Positions 15,678 through 23,141 of a stretch of DNA of 64,000 nt are shown in pieces. The notes under the pieces are model-generated. The model ran no database searches and was not told where the DNA came from. It was given only the letters and a program-made list of their open reading frames with translations. The stretch is from NCBI RefSeq assembly GCF_049446155.1, contig NZ_JBMSEE010000007.1, positions 1-64,000 of the forward strand. Direction: 5' to 3'. The position numbers and the translations under genes are program-made. How positions within the stretch are numbered: position 1 is the stretch's first letter; every line of letters starts with the position of its first letter. This stretch comes from Rivibacter sp049446155 (GTDB lineage Bacteria; Pseudomonadota; Gammaproteobacteria; Burkholderiales; Burkholderiaceae_C).

Positions 15678-16450
15678 CCGACGACGAGCCGCTGGTGTTC
15701 GAGGACTTCCCCGAGGCCGACCCGGACCGCGTGCGGCCCTTCGTCTACGAGGACGAGCGCGGCGTCGCGCTGCACTTCGAGATCTCGGCGATCCAAAGCC
15801 GCATGCGCCGCGACGATCCCTACGCGCTGGACCTCGACTACACGCGCGCGATGATGGGCTTCCTGCTGTTCGTGCCCGAGCCGCGCTCGATGCTGATGGT
15901 CGGGCTCGGCGGCGGCTCGCTGCCGAAGTACTGCCACCGCCACCTGGCGGGCGTCGACATCACGGTGGCCGAGATCAATCCGCACGTGATCGCGTTGCGC
16001 GACGAGTTCCTCGTGCCGCCCGACGGCGAGCGCTTTCGCGTGCTGTGCGCCGACGGCGCCGACGTGGTGGCGCAGCCGGGCGCGCCGGTCGACGTGCTGC
16101 TGGTCGACGGCTTCAACTACGACGGTCAGCCCGAGGCGCTGTGCACGCAGCGCTTCTACGACGACTGCCGCGCGCGCCTGGCCGATGCCGGCGTGATGGT
16201 CGTCAACCTGCATGCCGACCACGAGCAGTGCGCGGCGATCGTCGAGCGCATCGAGCGCTCGTTCGAGCACCGCCTGGTGGTCGTCGGCGCCGAGGCCGGC
16301 GGCAACCTGATCGCGTTCGCCGGACGCGACTGCCCGCCGCGCGGCGGCGCGGCCGAGCTGCGCCGCCGGCTCGAGGCCCTGCCTGCGCTGCACCGCGAGA
16401 CGCTGCGCGCCGGCGCCGGGCGGCTGCTGCGCGCGGTCGCTGCGGCCTGA
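15674..16450 (+). CDS. Spermidine synthase-like methyltransferase-fold protein
   Basis: A 258-aa protein with the SAM/dcSAM-binding loop MLMVGLGGGSLPKYCHRH (about 74-91) and the acidic strand end VAEINPHVI, as in polyamine aminopropyltransferases. The later segment reads VLLVDGFNYDGQP, where true spermidine synthases have a D-x-x-D-P-type motif, so the substrate may differ. The GTG start at 15674 overlaps the previous stop and precedes the conserved acidic N terminus; no ATG is suitably placed. Confidence 0.8.
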   Translation: MTDDEPLVFEDFPEADPDRVRPFVYEDERGVALHFEISAIQSRMRRDDPYALDLDYTRAMMGFLLFVPEPRSMLMVGLGGGSLPKYCHRHLAGVDITVAEINPHVIALRDEFLVPPDGERFRVLCADGADVVAQPGAPVDVLLVDGFNYDGQPEALCTQRFYDDCRARLADAGVMVVNLHADHEQCAAIVERIERSFEHRLVVVGAEAGGNLIAFAGRDCPPRGGAAELRRRLEALPALHRETLRAGAGRLLRAVAAA

Positions 16451-16589
16451 GCCTTCCTGGGGCCCGGACTCGGTCATTTCCCGAGCCGCTTGCCGGTCAT
16501 CCGGTGGCCGCGGCGCGGCGCGCGCTTCGCAGAATTCGTCGACAGGGCGCGGGCGTTCCGCGACCCACGCAACCCACGAGGAGAGCGCC

Positions 16590-17069
16590 ATGTCGTCGAC
16601 CGGCTGGTTCGAACTGAGCAAGAACGCCCACGGCCAATTCAGGTTCGTCCTGAAGTCGGGCAACGCCGAGACCATCTTGATGAGCCAGGAGTACGGGTCG
16701 CGCCGCGCCGCCGAGGAGGGCATCGAGGCGGTGCGCAAGTCGGCCCATGCCGACGCCCACTACGAGCGCAAGGTGGCCTCGAACGGCAGGCCCTACTTCG
16801 ACCTGCGCTCGGCCAACCACGAGGTGATCGGCACCAGTCAGCTCTACGCCGACGTCGCGACCTGCGAGGAGGGCATCGCCGCGGTCAAGGCGCACGGCGC
16901 GACGCATGCGGTGAAGGACCACACCGAACGTCCGCCCGAAGCGCATCGCGAGCATGCCCACGACGGGCACCCCCACGGACATCCCCACGACGAGCACCAC
17001 CCGGCGGCCAAGGGCCACGCCGGGAAGCCGCAGGCCGTGCACAAGCCGGCGGCGAAGCACCACGGTTGA
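16590..17069 (+). CDS. YegP-like DUF1508 protein with His-rich tail
   Basis: A 159-aa protein with two tandem DUF1508 repeats (about 5-55 and 57-108), each holding the F-x-L-k-x-x-N-x-E/Q-x-I-x-x-S pattern (RFVLKSGNAETILMSQ and YFDLRSANHEVIGTSQ). The last 45 residues are rich in His, Pro and Lys (HDGHPHGHPHDEHH) and could bind Ni, Zn or Cu. The family's role is unknown. A GAGGAG Shine-Dalgarno site sits just upstream of the ATG. Confidence 0.88.
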   Translation: MSSTGWFELSKNAHGQFRFVLKSGNAETILMSQEYGSRRAAEEGIEAVRKSAHADAHYERKVASNGRPYFDLRSANHEVIGTSQLYADVATCEEGIAAVKAHGATHAVKDHTERPPEAHREHAHDGHPHGHPHDEHHPAAKGHAGKPQAVHKPAAKHHG

Positions 17070-17072
17070 CGG

Positions 17073-17102
17073 GAGCGCCGGCGAACCCGGCGCCGGGCGC
17101 TC
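17073..17102. terminator. Possible bidirectional terminator hairpin
   Basis: The convergent spacer between the DUF1508 gene and metG holds GAGCGCC/GGCGCTC with an inner GGCG..CGCC stem. It touches the metG stop codon and lacks a T-run, so support is modest. Confidence 0.3.
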
Positions 17103-19173
17103 AGCGCACCCGCATGCCGGGCGTCGCGCCCGGCCAGGGTTCGAGCACGTACAGGCCCGGGTTCGCCTTCTCGTCGGCATGGCTGGCGGCCAGCACCATG
17201 CCTTCGCTGAGGCCGAACTTCATCTTGCGCGGCGCGAGGTTGGCCACCATCACGGTGAACTTGCCGACCAGCTCTTCCGGCTTGTAGGCGCTCTTGATGC
17301 CGGAGAAGACGTTGCGCGTGCGGCCCTCACCGACGTCGAGCGTGAGGCGCAGCAGCTTGTCGCTGCCCTCGACATGCTCGGCGTCGACGATCTTCGCGAT
17401 GCGCAGGTCGATCTTGGCGAAGTCGTCGATCGTGATGACCGGCGCGATCTCCTCGCCGCCGGGCGAGGCCTGCTCGGGCGCGGCCGGCGCGGGCGGCTCG
17501 AACAGCGCGTCGAGCTGCTTGGTGTCGACGCGCTGCATCAGGTGCTGGTAGCTGCCGATGGCCTGCGCGCCCAGGCGCTGTGCGGCGTCGGCGAAGCGCA
17601 GCGGCTCGATGCGCAGGAAGGCCTCGACCTGCCGCGCCAGCGCCGGCAGCACCGGCTTCAGGTAGACGGTCAGCAGGCGGAAGGCCTCGATGCAGGTGCT
17701 GCAGGCGTGGTGCAGCGCGGCCGCATGCTCCGGGTTCTTGGCCAGCTCCCAGGGCTTGTGCTGGTCGACGTATTCGTTGACGCGGTCGGCCAGCAGCATG
17801 ATCTCGCGCAGCGCCTTGCCGTACTCGCGCTGCTCGTAGAGCGCAGCCACCGATTCGCGCGCGTCGGACAGCGCCGAGACCAGCGCGTCGCCTTCGGCGC
17901 CGAGGTCGCCGCTCAGGCGGCCGTCGAAGCGCTTGGCGATGAAGCCCGCGGCGCGGCTGGCGATGTTGACGTACTTGCCGATCAGGTCCGAATTGACGCG
18001 CGTGACGAAGTCGTCCGGGTTGAAGTCGATGTCCTCGACGCGGGCGTTGAGCTTGGCGGCGATGTAGTAGCGCAGCCACTCGGCGTTCATGCCGAGCTCC
18101 AGGTAGCGAAGCGGCGAGATGCCGGTGCCGCGGCTCTTGCTCATCTTCTCGCCGCTGACGGTGATGAAGCCGTGCACGAAGACGTTGTTCGGCAGCTTGC
18201 GGCCGCTGAACTTCAGCATCGCCGGCCAGAACAGCGTGTGGAAATAGGTGATGTCCTTGCCGATGAAGTGGTACTGCTCGACCGCCGGATCGGCAATGAA
18301 CTCGTCGAAGCTGCGCGCCTCGCCGTACTTCGCCTTCGCGCCGCCCTTGTCGAACCAGTTCTTCAGCGAGGCCAGGTAGCCGACCGGCGCGTCGAGCCAG
18401 ACGTAGAAGTACTTGCCCGGCGCGTCGGGGATCTCGATGCCGAAGTAGGGCGCGTCGCGCGAGATGTCCCAGTCGCCCAGGCCGCCGTGGCCGGCCTCGT
18501 CGACCGCGAACCACTCGCGCACCTTGTTGGCGACCTCGCTTTGCAGCTTGCCGTCTTGCGTCCAGTCTTTCAGGAAGTCGAGGCAGCGCGACGAGCTGAG
18601 CTGGAAGAAATGGTGCTCGCTCGACTTCATCACCGGCGTCGCGCCCGACAGCGCCGAGTACGGGTTCTTCAGCTCGGTCGGGCCGTAGACCGCGCCGCAG
18701 ACCTCGCAGGAATCGCCGTACTGGTCCTTCGCGCCGCACTTGGGGCATTCGCCCTTGATGTAGCGGTCGGGCAGGAACATGCCTTTGACCGGATCGAAGA
18801 ACTGCTCGATCTGGCGCGTGAAGATCAGGCCTTCCTTGCGCAGGCGGCGGTAGATGTCCTGAGCGAGTTCGTGGTTCTCGGGGCCGTCGGTCGAGTGCCA
18901 GTTGTCGAAGCCGATGTGAAAGCCGTCGAGATACGGCTTGCGGCCGGCGGCGATCTCGGCAACGAAGGCCTGCGGCGTCTTGCCGGCCTTTTCGGCGGCG
19001 ATCATGATCGGCGCGCCGTGGGCGTCGTCCGCGCAGACGAAGTGCACCGTGTGGCCCTGCATGCGCTGGAAGCGCACCCAGATGTCGGCCTGGATGTACT
19101 CCATGATGTGGCCGATGTGGAAGTGCCCGTTGGCGTAGGGCAAGGCGGTGGTGACGAACAGCTGACGGGGCAT
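17101..19173 (-). CDS. metG: Methionyl-tRNA synthetase
   Basis: A 690-aa class I synthetase that charges tRNA-Met. It has the HIGH-type signature HFHIGH near residue 19, a zinc knuckle CPKCGAKDQYGDSCEVC (about 143-159), KMSKS and a C-terminal EMAPII-like tRNA-binding domain (about 585-690) that drives dimerisation. The start at 19173 (MPRQLFVTTALPYANG) matches the family; the open frame runs further up only by chance. It is divergent from the receiver operon. Confidence 0.97.
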   Translation of the reverse strand: MPRQLFVTTALPYANGHFHIGHIMEYIQADIWVRFQRMQGHTVHFVCADDAHGAPIMIAAEKAGKTPQAFVAEIAAGRKPYLDGFHIGFDNWHSTDGPENHELAQDIYRRLRKEGLIFTRQIEQFFDPVKGMFLPDRYIKGECPKCGAKDQYGDSCEVCGAVYGPTELKNPYSALSGATPVMKSSEHHFFQLSSSRCLDFLKDWTQDGKLQSEVANKVREWFAVDEAGHGGLGDWDISRDAPYFGIEIPDAPGKYFYVWLDAPVGYLASLKNWFDKGGAKAKYGEARSFDEFIADPAVEQYHFIGKDITYFHTLFWPAMLKFSGRKLPNNVFVHGFITVSGEKMSKSRGTGISPLRYLELGMNAEWLRYYIAAKLNARVEDIDFNPDDFVTRVNSDLIGKYVNIASRAAGFIAKRFDGRLSGDLGAEGDALVSALSDARESVAALYEQREYGKALREIMLLADRVNEYVDQHKPWELAKNPEHAAALHHACSTCIEAFRLLTVYLKPVLPALARQVEAFLRIEPLRFADAAQRLGAQAIGSYQHLMQRVDTKQLDALFEPPAPAAPEQASPGGEEIAPVITIDDFAKIDLRIAKIVDAEHVEGSDKLLRLTLDVGEGRTRNVFSGIKSAYKPEELVGKFTVMVANLAPRKMKFGLSEGMVLAASHADEKANPGLYVLEPWPGATPGMRVR

Positions 19174-19237
19174 GGGCGCGGGCGTTGGATCTGCGGTCGT
19201 TCTGATCTGTGGCGGCACGAGCGACAAATCTCGGTCG

Positions 19238-19243
19238 ATTGTA
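19238..19243 (-). promoter_or_regulatory. Putative -10 box of metG
   Basis: The minus strand reads TACAAT, one base from consensus, about 65 bp before the metG start. The matching -35 region is poor, so activity is inferred only from position and -10 quality. Confidence 0.35.
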
Positions 19244-19319
19244 GGCATCGCCCGGGATAATCCGGGTGGCGCGGGCACTTCCGCGCTGCCAGCCTCAGCC
19301 AGCCCTCGCCCCGCCCCTC

Positions 19320-19694
19320 ATGGCAAATATCCTGGTCATCGAAGACGACGACAACATCGCCGAGCTGCTCGCGTTCATGCTGGAGCGCGAAGGCCATCAG
19401 GTCCAGCTCATCGCCGACGGCGAGCAAGCGCGCCGCCACATCGCCAGCCAGGCGTCGCCGGCCCTGGTCGTGCTCGACTCGATGCTGCCGCAGCGCGACG
19501 GCCTCGCGCTGCTGGCCGACATGCGCGGCAACGCGGCCTGGGCGCAGACGCCGGTCGTGATGCTGACCGCCAAGTCGCTCGAGCGCGACATCGTGCGCGC
19601 GCTCGAGGCCGGCGCGAACGACTACGTCGTCAAGCCTTTCCAGCCGCAGGAGCTGCTCGCGAGGGTGCGCCGTCTGGTGCGCGCGGCGGCATGA
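19320..19694 (+). CDS. Single-domain response regulator (receiver)
   Basis: A 124-aa CheY-like receiver with no output domain. The acidic pocket (E8-D9-D10), phosphoacceptor Asp53 (VVLDSMLP), the TAK switch segment (MLTAKS) and the conserved lysine in VVKPF are all present, so it should accept phosphate. It likely works with the histidine kinase at 23142, five genes along the same unit. Its stop overlaps an ATG of the next frame (ATGA). The start at 19320 is chosen because the receiver fold begins immediately. Confidence 0.92.
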   Translation: MANILVIEDDDNIAELLAFMLEREGHQVQLIADGEQARRHIASQASPALVVLDSMLPQRDGLALLADMRGNAAWAQTPVVMLTAKSLERDIVRALEAGANDYVVKPFQPQELLARVRRLVRAAA

Positions 19695-19750
19695 GCCGCA
19701 GGGCCGCTCCCAAGGCGAATTCCGGAGTGCGCAGCACGCAGGGATGCGCA

Positions 19751-20608
19751 ATGACGCGGGGCCTTCGTTTCGGGCTGGCGGCGGCCGGCCTGTGCTTCGC
19801 GGCGGCCGCGCAGGCGCAGCTCCAATGGCAAGGCGAGCTCGGCGCCGGCGCGGAAGACTTCACCAGCGGCGCGCCGACCTGGCGCCAGTACGACGCGGCC
19901 TTGCGCGTGCGCACGCCCGAGCGCCTGCTCGGCGAGGTCAGCGTGCGGCGCACCGACCGCTACCAGGCCAAGGACACCGAGTTCGGCTTCGCCGCCGTGC
20001 TGCCCGCGGGCGACTGGATCGGCTCGGCTGCGCTGACGCTGAGTCCCACGCACGAGGCCCTGCCCAGCTGGGGCGTGCGGCTCGGTGCGGCGCGCGTGCT
20101 GGCCGACGGCTGGGTCGTCGGCCTCGAGGCCAGCCGCCAGCTCTTCGACCGCGCCGACCTGGTCGACACCAGCATCGCCGGCACCGAACGCGTGGTCGGC
20201 AGCAGCGCCGCGATGCTCAACGTCGAGCGCTATGTCGGCGCGTGGCGCTTCGCGGCCGGCGTCGGTCGGGTGCGGCTCGACGGGGGCGAGTCCGGCGGCA
20301 CGGCCCGCCTGCAGATCGACCGCTTCTATGCCGACGAGCGCGGGCGCGTCGGCGCGGTGCTCGCCGGCGGCCAGGAGTTCGAGAACCTGCCGCCGACCGC
20401 GAGCCGGCCGTCGGCCATCTTCTCGATCACGAGCTTCACGGTCGCGTTGGTCGGCGTGCACCCGCTCGACGCCGCCTGGTCGCTGAGCTGGGCCCTGTCC
20501 AGCACGCGCAACGGCGACATCCAGGCGCGCTACGCCGACGGCGCGATCACCACCGGCGACAGCTACCACCGCAACGGAGTGCGGCTCGGTGTCCAGCGCG
20601 ACTTCTGA
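19751..20608 (+). CDS. YaiO-type outer-membrane beta-barrel protein
   Basis: A 285-aa exported protein. A signal peptide covers residues 1 to about 22 (GLAAAGLCFAAAAQAQ, cleavage after AQA). The rest alternates aromatic and polar residues in about a dozen strands and ends in Phe, the outer-membrane insertion signature (LGVQRDF). It resembles the YaiO family; a role in polysaccharide passage or surface anchoring is inferred from the neighbouring glycosyltransferase. The frame also offers an ATG at 19691 overlapping the receiver stop, but 19751 puts the signal peptide at the N terminus. Confidence 0.8.
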   Translation: MTRGLRFGLAAAGLCFAAAAQAQLQWQGELGAGAEDFTSGAPTWRQYDAALRVRTPERLLGEVSVRRTDRYQAKDTEFGFAAVLPAGDWIGSAALTLSPTHEALPSWGVRLGAARVLADGWVVGLEASRQLFDRADLVDTSIAGTERVVGSSAAMLNVERYVGAWRFAAGVGRVRLDGGESGGTARLQIDRFYADERGRVGAVLAGGQEFENLPPTASRPSAIFSITSFTVALVGVHPLDAAWSLSWALSSTRNGDIQARYADGAITTGDSYHRNGVRLGVQRDF

Positions 20609-21677
20609 CCTCGAACTCCAGGTCGCGGTGGCGATCGGCGCCTCGGCGCTCGTCGTCGCGCTGGGCATCGTCTTGCAGGTGCTGGCGATGCGTCTGCGCG
20701 GGCTGCGTCGCGCGCGCGAGATCGCCGCGGCACAGGCCACCTGGCGGCCTTTGCTGGCACAGGCCGCGCTCGGCGAAACGCCGCCGCTGCCGCCGCTGCG
20801 CGGCGCGCAGTTCGGCGACGTGCTGCTGCTGTGGAACCAGATGCAAGACGGCGTGCGCGGCAGCGCCCACGACGGCCTCAACGCGCTGGCCGAGCGGCTC
20901 GACTTCCATGCCCGTGCGGCGCGCTGGGCCGAGCGCGGCAAGCTCGCGCAGCGCGTGCTCGGCCTGGCGACGCTGGGCCACCTGCGCCGCGCCGGCGACG
21001 TCGCGCGGCTGCAGGCCGCCTTGCACGACACGCAGGCGCTGGTGAGCCTGGCCGCGGCGCGTGCGCTGCTGCAGATCGACGCCGTGGCGGCTGCGCCGCT
21101 GGTGCTCGACGAGTTCCTGCGCCGCGCCGACTGGCCGGCCGCGCGCGTGGGCACGCTGCTGCGCGACGCCGGCGCCGACGCGGTCGCGCCGGCCTTCATG
21201 GAGCGCCTGCTCGGCGCCGCAGGCGAGGCCCAGCTGCGCCTGCTGCGCCTGCTGCGCTTCGCGGAGTCGCCGCGCATGGGCAGTGTCTTGCAGCAGCTGG
21301 TCGAGCGCAGCGACGACCCGCAGGTGCTGTCGGTGGCGCTGCGGCAGATCCACGGGCCCGACGCGCTGGCGCGCGTGCGCGAACTGGCACGCCATGCCGA
21401 TGCGCTGGTGCGCTCGGCGGCCGCCGTTGCGCTCGGGCGCATCGGCACCGCGGCCGACCGCTCCCTGCTCACCGCGCTGATGGCCGACCGCGACTGGTGG
21501 GTGCGTTACCGCGCCGCGCAGGCGCTGCTGGCCCTGCCGGGCACCGACCGCGTCGCCCTGGCCGCGCTGCGCGCCGGGCTGCGCGACCGCTTCGCGCGCG
21601 ACATGCTCGACCACGTCTGCGCCGAGGCCTCGATGTCGATCGGGGGCGAGCCGGCGATGCAGGGGGTGGCGCGGTGA
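20589..21677 (+). CDS. HEAT-repeat protein with N-terminal membrane anchor
   Basis: A 362-aa protein. One hydrophobic helix (about 8-33) is followed by a cytoplasmic, almost wholly helical region of HEAT-like repeats (for example ALVRSAAAVALGRIGTAADR and WWVRYRAAQALLALPG). Such scaffolds bind partner proteins, so it may hold the glycosyltransferase or signalling proteins together. The GTG start at 20589 lies inside the end of the barrel gene (20-bp overlap), and the stop overlaps the next GTG start (GTGA). Both overlaps argue for one transcript. Confidence 0.83.
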   Translation: MSSATSDLELQVAVAIGASALVVALGIVLQVLAMRLRGLRRAREIAAAQATWRPLLAQAALGETPPLPPLRGAQFGDVLLLWNQMQDGVRGSAHDGLNALAERLDFHARAARWAERGKLAQRVLGLATLGHLRRAGDVARLQAALHDTQALVSLAAARALLQIDAVAAAPLVLDEFLRRADWPAARVGTLLRDAGADAVAPAFMERLLGAAGEAQLRLLRLLRFAESPRMGSVLQQLVERSDDPQVLSVALRQIHGPDALARVRELARHADALVRSAAAVALGRIGTAADRSLLTALMADRDWWVRYRAAQALLALPGTDRVALAALRAGLRDRFARDMLDHVCAEASMSIGGEPAMQGVAR

Positions 21678-23140
21678 TCGCCGACTGGCTGGCCGGCTGG
21701 CCGTGGTTCGATGCGTCGGGGATGGACCTGCGCTGGCTGGTCTGGCTGTCGTGGCTGTTCGTCAGCTACTTCACCGGGCTGAACCTGCTGTACGTGGCGC
21801 TCAACGTCGTCGCGCTGCGCCTGATCGGCCGCGAGAGCGTGCACAGCAAGCTGGCCGCGCTGCCGGGCTACAGCGCGGGCCTCGAGCCCGGCATCGCGAT
21901 CGTCGTGCCGGCCTACAACGAGGCGGCGACGATCAGCGCCTCGGTGCGCTCGCTGCTGCAGCTGGACTACCCGGACTACGAGGTCATCGTCGTCAACGAC
22001 GGCTCGAAGGACGACACGATGGAGGTCCTCAAGCGCGAGTTCGGCCTGCAGCTCTTCCCGGAGGCCTACCGCGTCTCGATCCCGGTCGCGCCGGTGCGCG
22101 GGCTGTGGCGCAGCCCGCAGCATCCGCACCTGCGCGTGATCGACAAGACCAACGGCGGGCGCTCCGACGCCGTCAACGCCGGCATCAACGCCGCGCACCA
22201 CGGCCTGATCTGCGCCGTCGATGCCGACTCGGTGCTGCAGCGCGACAGCCTGCGGCGCATCGCGCGGCCCTTCATGGAAGACAGCCGCGTGATCGCCTGC
22301 GGCGGCACGGTGCGCATCTCGAACGGCTGCACCATCGCGCAGGGCTTCCTGCAGAGGGTCGACGTGCCCTCGAGCTGGCTCGCGCGCATCCAGGTGGTCG
22401 AGTACCTGCGCGGCTTCCTCTACGGGCGCATGGGCTGGGTGCCGGTCAACGGCCTGTTGATCATCTCGGGCGCGTTCGGCCTGTTCCGGCGCGCCAGCCT
22501 GATCGAGGCCGGCGGCTTTTCCACCACCACGATCGGCGAGGACATGGAGATGGTGCTGCGCCTGCACCGCCTGAACCGCCTCGCGCGGCGCGACTACCGC
22601 ATCACCTTCGCGCCCGACGCCGTGTGCTGGACGGAGGCGCCCGAGACCTTCAAGGTGCTGCGCAGCCAGCGCACGCGCTGGCAGCGCGGCCTGATGGAAT
22701 GCAGCTGGGCCAATCGCCAGCTGTTCTTCCACCCCCGCGCCGGCGTGGTCGGCTGGCTGGCACTGCCGCTGACGCTGCTGTTCGAGGGCCTGGGCCCGGT
22801 AATCGAGCTGGCCGGCTACGTGGTGATGAGCTTCCTGGTGCTGACCGGGCTGATCTCCTGGGCCGCGTTCGGGTCCTTCCTGCTGCTGGCCATCGGCATG
22901 GGCATGATGCTGTCGGCCAGCGCCTTGCTGCTCGAGGAGCTGGCGTTTCGCACCTACCCGAAGCCGCGCCACCTGATGCAGCTGCTGGCGGCCATCGTGT
23001 TCGAGAACATCGGCTACCGGCAGTTGCAGACCTGGTGGCGCATCGTCGGCCTCGCGCAGTGGGCCACGCGCCGCGAGCAGCGCTGGGGCGAGATGGCGCG
23101 CCGCGGCAGCGGCCAACCCGGCGGCGTGCCGCCAAGCTGA
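21674..23140 (+). CDS. Family 2 processive glycosyltransferase (PgaC/HasA-like)
   Basis: A 488-aa inner-membrane enzyme. An N-terminal helix pair is followed by a GT-A domain with VVPAYNEAATI, VVNDGSKDDT, the metal-binding VDADS, GEDMEM and the processivity motif QRTRW, then three to four C-terminal helices. Enzymes of this group make poly-N-acetylglucosamine, hyaluronan or related polymers and translocate them. Which sugar is used here cannot be read from sequence. The GTG start overlaps the HEAT gene's stop. No pgaA/B/D homologues lie nearby, so it is not a standard pga operon. Confidence 0.9.
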   Translation: MIADWLAGWPWFDASGMDLRWLVWLSWLFVSYFTGLNLLYVALNVVALRLIGRESVHSKLAALPGYSAGLEPGIAIVVPAYNEAATISASVRSLLQLDYPDYEVIVVNDGSKDDTMEVLKREFGLQLFPEAYRVSIPVAPVRGLWRSPQHPHLRVIDKTNGGRSDAVNAGINAAHHGLICAVDADSVLQRDSLRRIARPFMEDSRVIACGGTVRISNGCTIAQGFLQRVDVPSSWLARIQVVEYLRGFLYGRMGWVPVNGLLIISGAFGLFRRASLIEAGGFSTTTIGEDMEMVLRLHRLNRLARRDYRITFAPDAVCWTEAPETFKVLRSQRTRWQRGLMECSWANRQLFFHPRAGVVGWLALPLTLLFEGLGPVIELAGYVVMSFLVLTGLISWAAFGSFLLLAIGMGMMLSASALLLEELAFRTYPKPRHLMQLLAAIVFENIGYRQLQTWWRIVGLAQWATRREQRWGEMARRGSGQPGGVPPS

Positions 23141-23141
23141 G

